A stretch of DNA of 64,000 nt from Candidatus Rifleibacteriota bacterium (GTDB taxonomy: Bacteria; Riflebacteria; Ozemobacteria; Ozemobacterales; Ozemobacteraceae): the NCBI GenBank assembly GCA_029565415.1, contig JAKQOH010000116.1:25162-89161 (forward strand), in the 5' to 3' direction. Shown here piece after piece: positions 26,042-33,685 of this stretch (the stretch's first letter is position 1; each line of letters opens with the position of its first letter). The position numbers were made by a program, and so were the translations under genes. The notes beneath the pieces were generated by a model. The model saw only the letters and a list, made by a program, of their open reading frames with translations, was not told the origin of the DNA and did not search any database.

Positions 26042-26671
26042 ATGGATGCCGAGCGTCTGAGTGCCGTCGCAGAGAAACTTCGCGAACATGGATTCGAGGC
26101 GGTGATCCACCCGAGCCCGGACGAGGCCGTCGCGGCCGTTCTTGCCGAGATTCCCGTGACGGCCGTCGTGAATCGCTGCGGCTCCGTCACCTGTGATCAA
26201 CTGGAACTCTTCAAAAAGCTGGCCGAACGGGGAAACCCCATCAATGATCCCTACCTGGCCGCCATCGACGATGCCGAAAAGGCGCGGATCCGACGGGCCG
26301 GTCTCCTGGCCGACGTGCTGCTGACGGGGACCAATGCCGTGACCGCCGACGGCAAGCTCGTGAATATCGACGGCGTGGGAAACCGCGTTGCCGGCCAGAC
26401 GTTCGGCCCCGGCCGCGTCATCATCGTGGCGGGCCGCAACAAGATTGCCACCGACGTCCCTGCGGCGATCCGCCGGATCAAGCAGGAGGCCTGTCCGAAG
26501 AATGCCCGCCGGATCGGCGCCCAGACACCCTGCGCGCACGACCGTCCGTGCCCGGCTCCGGATGGCTGCTCCTCTCCCCAGCGAATGTGCAATGCCACCG
26601 TCATTCTCGAACGTCGGCCGAGACTGACGCCGATCTCGATCCATCTGGTCGATGCCGATCTCGGGTATTGA
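26042..26671 (+). CDS. LUD (lactate utilisation, DUF162) domain protein
   Basis: 209 residues. GSVTCDQLELFKKL, the LLADVLLTGTNAVTADGKLVNID stretch and the Cys set CPKN, CAHDRPC and MCNATVILERRPR are the hallmarks of stand-alone LUD proteins related to LutC/YkgG. They are linked to electron transfer or organic acid use, but the substrate is unknown. GGAG lies 8 bp before the ATG. Confidence 0.9.
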   Translation: MDAERLSAVAEKLREHGFEAVIHPSPDEAVAAVLAEIPVTAVVNRCGSVTCDQLELFKKLAERGNPINDPYLAAIDDAEKARIRRAGLLADVLLTGTNAVTADGKLVNIDGVGNRVAGQTFGPGRVIIVAGRNKIATDVPAAIRRIKQEACPKNARRIGAQTPCAHDRPCPAPDGCSSPQRMCNATVILERRPRLTPISIHLVDADLGY

Positions 26672-26720
26672 CCTGGTACAGGAAATTATATAAGTATTAT
26701 TATAAATAAGGAGAAATACC

Positions 26721-27002
26721 ATGCTCGAGCGTATCGACCGGTTGCCGTTCTACTTCACGATCAGTTGCTCGTTGTGCCGAAACGTCCTGAATGTCAGTCA
26801 CAAATCGATCGAGGAAATGAAGGGGGTTTTGAACTGCTCGCTGTGCGGCAAGCAGATCAAGGTTCCCCAGTGGGAGACTCTCATCAAGTGCTCCGAGGAT
26901 CTGAACAACTTCCTCTCCGACCGCCTGAACGCCAAGTTCTTCAAGCTGGTCATCAACCCTCAGTTCAAGCTCGAGGACGACGTTCCGGCCGCGGCCCACT
27001 GA
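26721..27002 (+). CDS. Small zinc-ribbon protein, unknown function
   Basis: 93 residues. Two Cys pairs, C16-x2-C19 (CSLC) and C39-x2-C42 (CSLCGK), form a likely zinc ribbon. A helical segment with CSEDLNNFLSDRLNAKFF follows. AAGGAG is 8 bp before the ATG. The 49-bp leader is strongly AT-rich in a GC-rich neighbourhood, suggesting its own promoter or upstream element. The function is not recognised. Confidence 0.75.
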   Translation: MLERIDRLPFYFTISCSLCRNVLNVSHKSIEEMKGVLNCSLCGKQIKVPQWETLIKCSEDLNNFLSDRLNAKFFKLVINPQFKLEDDVPAAAH

Positions 27003-27013
27003 GAGGGGCGGTT

Positions 27014-27583
27014 TCAGGGGAGCGGGGCGAGGACGCCCTTGTTGACCTCGGCGACGGCCGGCTGGCCTTTCTCGACGGCGATGATCGCCGCGGCGAACTC
27101 GAAGCTCGTTCCCGCAGCCCGCGAGGTGATGAAGGGGCCGTCCAGGACGACCCGCCGGTCGCTGTAGGTGACGCCCTCCATCGTTTCGCGCACGGATGGG
27201 TGTGAGGTCATGGTATGGCCGCCCGCGATGCCTGCTTTCACCAGGACGGTCGGGGCGGCGCAGATCGCAGCGATCCGGCGGCCCGCCTTCACCTGGCGCC
27301 GGAGCAGCGCGAGCAGCCGCTCGTCCGCGGCAAGTCTGCGGGTGCCTTCGAGGCCGCCGGGCAGGATCAGCCAGGCGGCCTCGCCTTCCTGCAGCTGGTC
27401 GAAGGAGAGATCCGGTACCATCGCGATTCCCCGCGAACCGGTCACGGGGGCCGTGTCTTCGCCGAGGGAAACGGTCTGCGTTTCGAGACCTGCGCGCCGG
27501 AGCATGTCGACGGTGACCGTCAGCTCCATCTCCTCGAATCCATGCGCCATAAAGACGTAGCACCGTTTCACAAGAACCTCCAT
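27014..27583 (-). CDS. DJ-1/PfpI family protein (YajL-like)
   Basis: 189 residues. AHGFEEMELTVTVDMLRRAG, LPGGLEG and the nucleophile-elbow Cys in AICAAPTVL are DJ-1 superfamily marks, with family-typical length. Members act as protein or glyoxal deglycases or chaperones; which applies is open. It converges on the zinc-ribbon gene and diverges from the next gene. Confidence 0.88.
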   Translation of the reverse strand: MEVLVKRCYVFMAHGFEEMELTVTVDMLRRAGLETQTVSLGEDTAPVTGSRGIAMVPDLSFDQLQEGEAAWLILPGGLEGTRRLAADERLLALLRRQVKAGRRIAAICAAPTVLVKAGIAGGHTMTSHPSVRETMEGVTYSDRRVVLDGPFITSRAAGTSFEFAAAIIAVEKGQPAVAEVNKGVLAPLP

Positions 27584-27641
27584 GATAATCAGTATGTTAT
27601 ATAATATATTATATTCGAATTGTCGCCGATGAAAGGCCGGT

Positions 27642-27670
27642 TTGACAGAACGGAGCCCGGTTCCTATAAT
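27642..27670 (+). promoter_or_regulatory. Perfect sigma-70 consensus promoter
   Basis: TTGACA at 27642-27647 and TATAAT at 27665-27670 with a 17-bp spacer, an exact consensus match. It drives the small membrane protein starting 36 bp later. The adjoining 27584-27620 is an AT-rich run (TATATAATATATTATATT) that could serve the divergent DJ-1 gene. Confidence 0.85.
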
Positions 27671-27705
27671 GCAACCGTCCGATCCACCCCGCCAAGGAGC
27701 CAGCC

Positions 27706-28023
27706 ATGACCCACAACGAACGACTCGAGCGCCGCCTGCGCATCATCAGTTTCCTGTTCGTGGCCGTTGCGTTCCTGCTCGTGCTCGGCAGTTTCATCAT
27801 GGCGGCCCAGTCGTATTCCGGGGTTGTCACCCCCGATGCCGTGCGGAATCTGCCGGCTTCGGAAACCGTCGGGATGCTTCTTTCGATCGTCACGACCGAG
27901 CGGTTCATCACCCGGCTCCTGTTCATGGCCCTGTTCGTCATGCAGTTGGGCCTGTTGTTCATGCTGTATCTGCTGTTCACCAAGCTCAAGCAGCTGATCA
28001 GTCACGAGATCGGGGGAGAGTGA
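27706..28023 (+). CDS. Small two-helix membrane protein, unknown function
   Basis: 105 residues with two membrane spans (IISFLFVAVAFLLVLGSFIM and FMALFVMQLGLLFMLYLLF). A positive, Lys-rich C-terminus suggests a cytoplasmic tail. AAGGAG lies 8 bp before the ATG, and a perfect consensus promoter precedes it. Its last 26 bp overlap the end of the convergent glycosyltransferase gene. No family is recognised. Confidence 0.75.
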   Translation: MTHNERLERRLRIISFLFVAVAFLLVLGSFIMAAQSYSGVVTPDAVRNLPASETVGMLLSIVTTERFITRLLFMALFVMQLGLLFMLYLLFTKLKQLISHEIGGE

Positions 28024-28762
28024 CCCGGGGGGCGAACAACCTTCCGAACCGCAGCACGAGCGGAAACCAAAGGCTTTTCGCGAGGATCGCGGGCGAGAGT
28101 TTCGATTCTCCCCAGACCCGGTCCTCGAACAGGATGGGCACTTCGGCGAGCCGCCGTCCGCGCCGCTGGAGATCGAACAGCAGCTCGGTCACGATCGTCG
28201 GCCCGACCGACCGGTAGGTCGTGAAATCGATTCCCGAAAAAGCCCGCTGCGTGAACGCCCGGAAGCCGGAGGTGCAGTCGCGCACCCGGGTCCGGAAGAC
28301 GAAGCGCAGGTAGGCGTTGGCGAACAGCGAAGTGATCTGCCTGCCGAGCGTGCGGCCGGTTTCCCCGCCCCCCGCGACGAACCGCGACCCCGTGACGGCG
28401 TCGGCATGATCGAGAGCGGCCACCATCGCCGGGATGAATTTCGGCTGGTGCGAGAAATCGGCATCCATCTCGACCAGAATCGCGTATTCCGGGTGGTTCT
28501 GGAACCAGGTGAACCCGTCGCGCCCGGCGAGGCCGCGGCCCCGCGGGGGTGGACGGAGAACGGCATGAACACGTGGGTTGGAGGCAGCCAGATCCTGTGC
28601 CATCCGGCCCGTTCCGTCCGGCGACTGGTCGTCCATCACCAGCACGTCGACTGCCGGATCGAGGGCCAGCAACTCGCCAATGAGACGGAACAGGTTGCCG
28701 GACTCGTTGTAGGTGGGCAGCAGCACCAGAAGGCGGCGGCCGCGCAGGGCTTCGATGGTCAT
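27998..28762 (-). CDS. GT2 polyprenol-phosphate mannosyl/glycosyltransferase
   Basis: 254 residues. LPTYNESGNLFRLIGELL, VMDDQSPDGTG and EMDADFSHQPKFI match dolichol-phosphate-mannose synthase-like GT2 enzymes, which make the lipid-linked sugar donor on the inner leaflet. The start at 28762 has GAAAGGA upstream. It directly follows a GT9 gene and lies in the same run as a GT39-type gene, which would use such a donor. Overlaps the convergent membrane gene by 26 bp. Confidence 0.9.
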   Translation of the reverse strand: MTIEALRGRRLLVLLPTYNESGNLFRLIGELLALDPAVDVLVMDDQSPDGTGRMAQDLAASNPRVHAVLRPPPRGRGLAGRDGFTWFQNHPEYAILVEMDADFSHQPKFIPAMVAALDHADAVTGSRFVAGGGETGRTLGRQITSLFANAYLRFVFRTRVRDCTSGFRAFTQRAFSGIDFTTYRSVGPTIVTELLFDLQRRGRRLAEVPILFEDRVWGESKLSPAILAKSLWFPLVLRFGRLFAPRVTLPRSRD

Positions 28763-28766
28763 GGAA

Positions 28767-29900
28767 TTATCCTTTCCGTTCCAGGCCGCGTTCGACGGCA
28801 GCGAATACGGCATCGACGGAGATCTGCTGCATGCACTCCTCGTGCGTCGGGCAGACCCGCCGGAAGCAGGGCGAGCAGGGAACGCGGCCGACGAGCGATT
28901 CGCCCCGGCCGTAATAGGCGATTTCGCGCTCGGTCGTCGAGCCGAACAGGGCGACGGCGTGGACTCCCGTTCCTATCGCGATATGCATGGCGAGCGAGTC
29001 GCCCGAGACCATGACATCGAGCATCGAAGTCAGGGCAATGAATTCACGCAGGGTGAACTCGCAGCCCGGGAAGATGCTGCCGGCCGGAGCCATGGCGCGG
29101 ACGGTTTCGTAGACGGCCGACTCGCGTTTCCCGCCGAGGAACACCGGGGTTGCGCCGTCGGCCAGGAGGCGCCGGGCGAGCTCGACGAACCTCTCGATGG
29201 GCCAGCATTTGCCGGCGAAGCCCTCCCCCGAGCCAAGATGGAGTCCGACCGGGCGCCTGCCGGCGAAGGAGGCCGAGACGCCCTGGGCCCAGACCCGCTC
29301 GGTCGCCGACACGGGGAGCACGTAGGGATTCGGTCCACCGTCGAGTTCGCAGGCCTCGGCGATCAGTTGGGGGTAGGTCGTGGTGTTGCGGCGGAACTTG
29401 TCCTCGTCGTCGATACCGAGCAGGAACAGCCGCTCGCTGGCCTCTGAGAGAGGCCGCAGAAGCCCGTTCCCGTTCCTGCCGTACCCGTGGCGGACATCGG
29501 CCGGAACGCGCGTGGCGAGAGCCGTCGGGCCGTCCTCCTTGTCGAGGCAGATGACCAGATCCCAGGTGGCGGATTCGGCCCAGAGGGCGGTTTCGAAGTT
29601 CCAGGGCAGAACCTTCCAGACGAGGTCGTTCTGAACCAGCGGCACCGCTCCGGGCTGGGTGATCCAGGTGATGACGGTTCCGGGGTGTTTCCGGTGCAGG
29701 GCCGGCAGAAGGCTCGTCGTGCGCACGACATCGCCGAGCGCGCCCAGCTTGATGATGAGGGTGCGGTGGCCGATCGGCTCATATCTGCCGCACGCGGCCG
29801 GGAGGCCGGTCAGGGGGCCGCACGGACGGCCGGCGCAGAAGGCGCAGGGCTTGTCGCCGCGGAAGTGGCGGCAGTCGAAGGCGGGATTCACTGGATTCAC
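28767..29900 (-). CDS. GT9 heptosyltransferase-like protein
   Basis: 377 residues from a GTG start. IIKLGALGDVVRTTSLLPALHRKHP and VSGDSLAMHIAIGTGVHAVALFGS are the GT9 (ADP-heptose:LPS heptosyltransferase) blocks. The N-terminus carries a four-Cys cluster, CRHFRGDKPCAFCAGRPC, and the C-terminus another set, CSPCFRRVCPTHEEC, possible metal sites seen in some GT9 members. It probably adds a heptose-like residue to a surface glycan. Confidence 0.88.
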   Translation of the reverse strand: MNPVNPAFDCRHFRGDKPCAFCAGRPCGPLTGLPAACGRYEPIGHRTLIIKLGALGDVVRTTSLLPALHRKHPGTVITWITQPGAVPLVQNDLVWKVLPWNFETALWAESATWDLVICLDKEDGPTALATRVPADVRHGYGRNGNGLLRPLSEASERLFLLGIDDEDKFRRNTTTYPQLIAEACELDGGPNPYVLPVSATERVWAQGVSASFAGRRPVGLHLGSGEGFAGKCWPIERFVELARRLLADGATPVFLGGKRESAVYETVRAMAPAGSIFPGCEFTLREFIALTSMLDVMVSGDSLAMHIAIGTGVHAVALFGSTTEREIAYYGRGESLVGRVPCSPCFRRVCPTHEECMQQISVDAVFAAVERGLERKG

Positions 29901-29914
29901 GCGTTGTTCCCCGT

Positions 29915-31519
29915 TCAGTTGGGATCTTCCTGCCGGCTCGACTTGCCCGAGGCGGGAAGTGGGCCGGCGGCGCCCGGATGGCGGGATTCCGTCGGACCCA
30001 TCTCGAACCGCACGCCGCCGCGGTATCCATGGAGCGGCGTGAAGGTGAGAGTTCGGATCAGGCGCCCGCGCGACACGACGGGCAGGGTTTCCGAGGCGAG
30101 GATCGAGGTGTAGGCACGGCCGAAGCCGAGCGCTTCGGAATACCGGCCATCATCGATGAAAACGGCGTTCGAGCCGGAGGCCGGCTCCCGGCCCGCCCAC
30201 CAGAACCGCCAGTTGCCCTTGCCGTGCACTTCGGCGATGCGATCCGGCGGAAGGTTGCCGTAGAACGAGATCAGGGCCGTGAGCGGCCCGCCCTGGCCCA
30301 CGAAGAGGCTGGAATGGCCCGTCGCCGCGTCGATCTCGCGCACCTTCGCCCCCAGGGCCTGCCAGCCGTGCAGCCGGATCGAGATATCGGCGCGGGACGG
30401 CAGGGGGAGGATGAGGGTCATTGCCTGGAGGGCGACGATCAGCGTGAGAAGGGCTGACGGGCCGACGATCCAGAGCAGGCGTGATCGGCGGGCCGCCTGT
30501 GCCGCGAGCAGCCATTCGGCCGCGAGGGGCATGAGGCTGAGATAGGCGATCTGCGGCCAGTTCGCCTCGACCTTCGAGGAAAGGCCGCGCCGGACGAAGA
30601 ACAGCATCATCGGAAGCGCCAGCAGTGCGAGGAACAATCGCCCGGCTTCGCTGCGCCTCCAGCCGTCCGCCAGGCCGCGCAGGGCGACCCACCAGAAGAC
30701 GGGATACAGGAGAGGGCCGATCGTGCCCAGTTGGCCTCCCAGGAACTCTCCGATATTCGACAAAATATGTTTGGGGCTGGGCTTGAATCCGTGGGCGAAC
30801 TGGAAGCGGAACGAGGCCCAGTCGTGCAGGGAGTTCCAGTAGAGGATCGGCAGCGTCCCGATGGCCGCGAGAGCGACCATCAGCCAGAGTCTCCCCGTCG
30901 TGAGGCGGCTCCGGTAGGCCGGAAACGCGAGGATCACGACGGCCACGGCCGGAACGAAAAAGATCATGTTGTATTTTCCGAGAGCCCCCAGGGCCAGGCA
31001 GACGCCGGTCGCGACCCAGCAGGAGACGGCGTCGGTGCGCAGTGCCGCAAGGAATGCCACCGCTCCGAGGCTCCAGAACAGCGCGAGCGGCGTGTCGGGC
31101 GTGGTGATGAGGCCGAGAGCCATGCCGGCCGGCGTCAGATGCACCAGGAGGGAGCCGAGAAAGCCCGCCGCCGGGTTGTTCAACGCGTCACGGCCGATCA
31201 GATACAGAGCCCGGCAGACGATGGGCAGGGTGATGAGCACGGGGAGTCGCACGGCAAGGGGGGTGTCCCCGAGCAGGTGGCGGAACGCCGCGATCATCCA
31301 GGCCACCAGCGGCGGATGGTCGAAATAGGACCAGTCGGGGCGCCGGGCGAGTTCCCAGTAGTAGGCTTCGTCCGGGGTGAGATCGAGAAGCAGCCCCATC
31401 GCGAGGCGGACGAGCCAGAAGAACGTCAGGAACAGCCAGAACCGCTGTTCCCAGAGCCGGTCTTGGGTGGCCGGCGGGACGGCGTCCGGGAGGGGGAGAG
31501 AAACGGATGAGGTGCTCAT
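29915..31519 (-). CDS. GT39/ArnT-like integral membrane glycosyltransferase
   Basis: 534 residues, about 11 membrane spans. The catalytic-type motif PDEAYYWELARRPDWSYFDH, with Asp-Glu at the first luminal loop and WSYFDHPPL, identifies the PMT/ArnT clan, which uses polyprenyl-phosphate sugars as donors at the periplasmic face. The neighbouring GT2 enzyme could supply the donor. Possible roles are lipid A or protein O-glycan modification; the acceptor is unknown. Confidence 0.86.
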   Translation of the reverse strand: MSTSSVSLPLPDAVPPATQDRLWEQRFWLFLTFFWLVRLAMGLLLDLTPDEAYYWELARRPDWSYFDHPPLVAWMIAAFRHLLGDTPLAVRLPVLITLPIVCRALYLIGRDALNNPAAGFLGSLLVHLTPAGMALGLITTPDTPLALFWSLGAVAFLAALRTDAVSCWVATGVCLALGALGKYNMIFFVPAVAVVILAFPAYRSRLTTGRLWLMVALAAIGTLPILYWNSLHDWASFRFQFAHGFKPSPKHILSNIGEFLGGQLGTIGPLLYPVFWWVALRGLADGWRRSEAGRLFLALLALPMMLFFVRRGLSSKVEANWPQIAYLSLMPLAAEWLLAAQAARRSRLLWIVGPSALLTLIVALQAMTLILPLPSRADISIRLHGWQALGAKVREIDAATGHSSLFVGQGGPLTALISFYGNLPPDRIAEVHGKGNWRFWWAGREPASGSNAVFIDDGRYSEALGFGRAYTSILASETLPVVSRGRLIRTLTFTPLHGYRGGVRFEMGPTESRHPGAAGPLPASGKSSRQEDPN

Positions 31520-31586
31520 GGGCGCCGATTATACCATGCCCCGGGAAGGCTTGCCGACGGGGAAGGATTGCGCTAGGATGAGGCCG

Positions 31587-32342
31587 ATGAATACGGTGCC
31601 GCGCCTGCCCGAAGAGGTTTCCCGCGACCTCCGCCTCTACCTCGCCGAAGGAGAGGCGGTTCAGAAGTGCATTGCGTCCGCTTCCGGCATGATCGGGCGC
31701 CTCGGGGAACTGTGGATGGTCCTCACCGACCGCACCGTCCTGTTCCATACCCGAGAGTTCGGGAAGGAGGCGGTCGTCGCCCTCCTGCCGCGCCGGGACA
31801 TTCAGTCCATCCTGTATTTCCAGAGCCGCCGCGGGTATACGCTGACGTTCACGCCGCGATCCTCCCCGCAGAACATCACCCGCGTTTCGTTTCCCCGGAG
31901 CCAGCGCGAGGTGCTCGAGGACTTCTGCGGCGAACTCGCGGATCTGATCGAGTTCCAGGCCGAGGGACATCCGCCCATCAAGCCTGGGGAGCCGCTGAGT
32001 CCCGAACTGCGGCCGCCGTCGCCCCCGATCACGAGCGTTACGGCGCCTTCCCCCGCCTCCGCCCGTCAGACGGGAACCGCCTTGCCCGCCGAGGCCGCTG
32101 CCAACGTCCCCCCTGTCGTCGAGCCCCCCCAGGTCGAGCCGGTGGTGACGACGGATGTGCGCATCGTCCGGCCCACGGGCCTGGCGGCGGACGGGACGGA
32201 TGCCCGGGTGCAGACGGCCGAGCTGAAGCTGGCCGGCGGTGAGGGGCCGGGGCTTCGCTACTCGGTGCTCGCGACCCTGACGTCGCTGGCCGTCAGTTTT
32301 CTCTGGTACCGGCTGTTTCGCTCGCTCGGGGAGCGGGACTGA
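31587..32342 (+). CDS. PH-like domain protein with C-terminal membrane anchor
   Basis: 251 residues. Residues 10-125 (LYLAEGEAVQKCIASASG, LWMVLTDRTVLFHTRE, VALLPRRDIQSILYFQS, ITRVSFPRSQREVLEDF) resemble bacterial PH-like domains. A Pro-rich linker leads to a C-terminal span (SVLATLTSLAVSFLWYRLF). There are two candidate ATGs, 31578 and 31587; the second has GATGAGG 4 bp upstream. It is 17 bp before a sugar transferase gene, suggesting a link to surface polysaccharide synthesis. Function unknown. Confidence 0.65.
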   Translation: MNTVPRLPEEVSRDLRLYLAEGEAVQKCIASASGMIGRLGELWMVLTDRTVLFHTREFGKEAVVALLPRRDIQSILYFQSRRGYTLTFTPRSSPQNITRVSFPRSQREVLEDFCGELADLIEFQAEGHPPIKPGEPLSPELRPPSPPITSVTAPSPASARQTGTALPAEAAANVPPVVEPPQVEPVVTTDVRIVRPTGLAADGTDARVQTAELKLAGGEGPGLRYSVLATLTSLAVSFLWYRLFRSLGERD

Positions 32343-32359
32343 CCGCGCATGAAGCGCGC

Positions 32360-33664
32360 ATGCTGAACTTTCTCGCCGACACGCTCGCCCTGTGCCTTTC
32401 GGGCTGGCTTGCCTACGCCGTCCGGACCTCCGAGGCCCTGTTCCAGGTCGAGCCGTATCTCCAGAATCCCGGACAATACGGCCTGCTCATCGGGACGGCC
32501 GTCGTCATCTGGCATCTGCTGCTGATCTGGCGCGGCGGCTACGAACGGAAACTTCTGCTGTTCCGTCTCGACGAACTCCTGCTCCAGTTCAAGACGTCGC
32601 TGCTCCTGTTCCTGCTGCTGATGGCAGCGACGTTCCTCTATCACGCCTACGATTTTTCCCGGCTCGTGATCTTCCTCTGGTGGCTGGCGTTCGTCTTTTT
32701 CGGCGGCATCGGCCGCCAGATCGCACACCGGCTGCGCGAACGTCTCCACGCCCGGGGCTGGGGCCGCCGCCGCGTGATCCTGACCGGCTCGGGGCCGACC
32801 CTCGAGCTGTTCGAAAAGCGGCTGCGTGAGAACCCCGGACTCGGGGCCGACATCGTGGCCTCCGGCGCGGGCATTCCCCTGGCTGAACTATTGTCATCGG
32901 AATATATCGACGAGGTTTTTCTGTTCGGGGACCGCATCGAGTATGAACAGCTCTGGCAGCTTCGGGAAACCTCGCGCAATTCCGCCGTTCTGCTGCATCT
33001 CGTGCCGTCCTTCGGAAACCTGTATCTGCGCCAGTTCACGGGCGGTTTTTTCGACGGCGCGGTGATGCTGAGCGTTTCCTCTCCCGCCGCGCGGCGTCTG
33101 ACGCTCGGGGTCAAGCGGTTCCTGGACGTCGCGATCTCGGCAGCCTTCCTGGTGCTGCTTGCGCCGCTGGGCGTGCTGTTCGCCCTGCTGATCCGTCTCG
33201 ACTCGGCCGGTCCGGTCCTGTTCGCGCAGCGGCGCATCGGGCGCGACGGCCGGGAGTTCACGATCTACAAGTTCCGCACGATGTACGAGGATGCCGAGGT
33301 CTACTCGCCCACGCCGACCAGCCGCGCCGATCCGCGGATCACCCGCATCGGCGCGCTGCTGCGATCGACCGGCCTCGACGAACTTCCCCAGCTCTGGAAC
33401 GTGTTGATCGGCGACATGAGCCTCGTGGGGCCACGACCCGAGATGCCGTTCATCGTGCGGGAGTATACGGCGGTCGAGGCGAAACGCCTCAAGGTGCGTC
33501 CCGGAATCACCGGGCTCTGGCAGGTCTACGCACGCACCGCGAATCTGCCGATTCATTCCCACGTCGAGTATGACCTGTTCTACATCGAGAACCTGTCGGT
33601 CTCGCTCGATCTGATGATTCTGCTCGACACGATCCCGACCCTGGTGTTCCGCACCGGTATCTGA
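32360..33664 (+). CDS. Polyprenyl-phosphate sugar-1-phosphate transferase (WbaP/WcaJ type)
   Basis: 434 residues. Four or so N-terminal membrane spans, a middle CoA-binding-like domain, then the bacterial sugar transferase domain: KFRTMYEDAE, TGLDELPQLWNVLIGDMSLVG followed by PRPEMP, and RPGITGLWQVYART. It starts an exopolysaccharide or O-antigen repeat unit on undecaprenyl phosphate. No strong ribosome site is visible; translational coupling with the PH-like gene is possible. Confidence 0.93.
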   Translation: MLNFLADTLALCLSGWLAYAVRTSEALFQVEPYLQNPGQYGLLIGTAVVIWHLLLIWRGGYERKLLLFRLDELLLQFKTSLLLFLLLMAATFLYHAYDFSRLVIFLWWLAFVFFGGIGRQIAHRLRERLHARGWGRRRVILTGSGPTLELFEKRLRENPGLGADIVASGAGIPLAELLSSEYIDEVFLFGDRIEYEQLWQLRETSRNSAVLLHLVPSFGNLYLRQFTGGFFDGAVMLSVSSPAARRLTLGVKRFLDVAISAAFLVLLAPLGVLFALLIRLDSAGPVLFAQRRIGRDGREFTIYKFRTMYEDAEVYSPTPTSRADPRITRIGALLRSTGLDELPQLWNVLIGDMSLVGPRPEMPFIVREYTAVEAKRLKVRPGITGLWQVYARTANLPIHSHVEYDLFYIENLSVSLDLMILLDTIPTLVFRTGI

Positions 33665-33685
33665 ACCGCACCGGCACGGGCGGGA

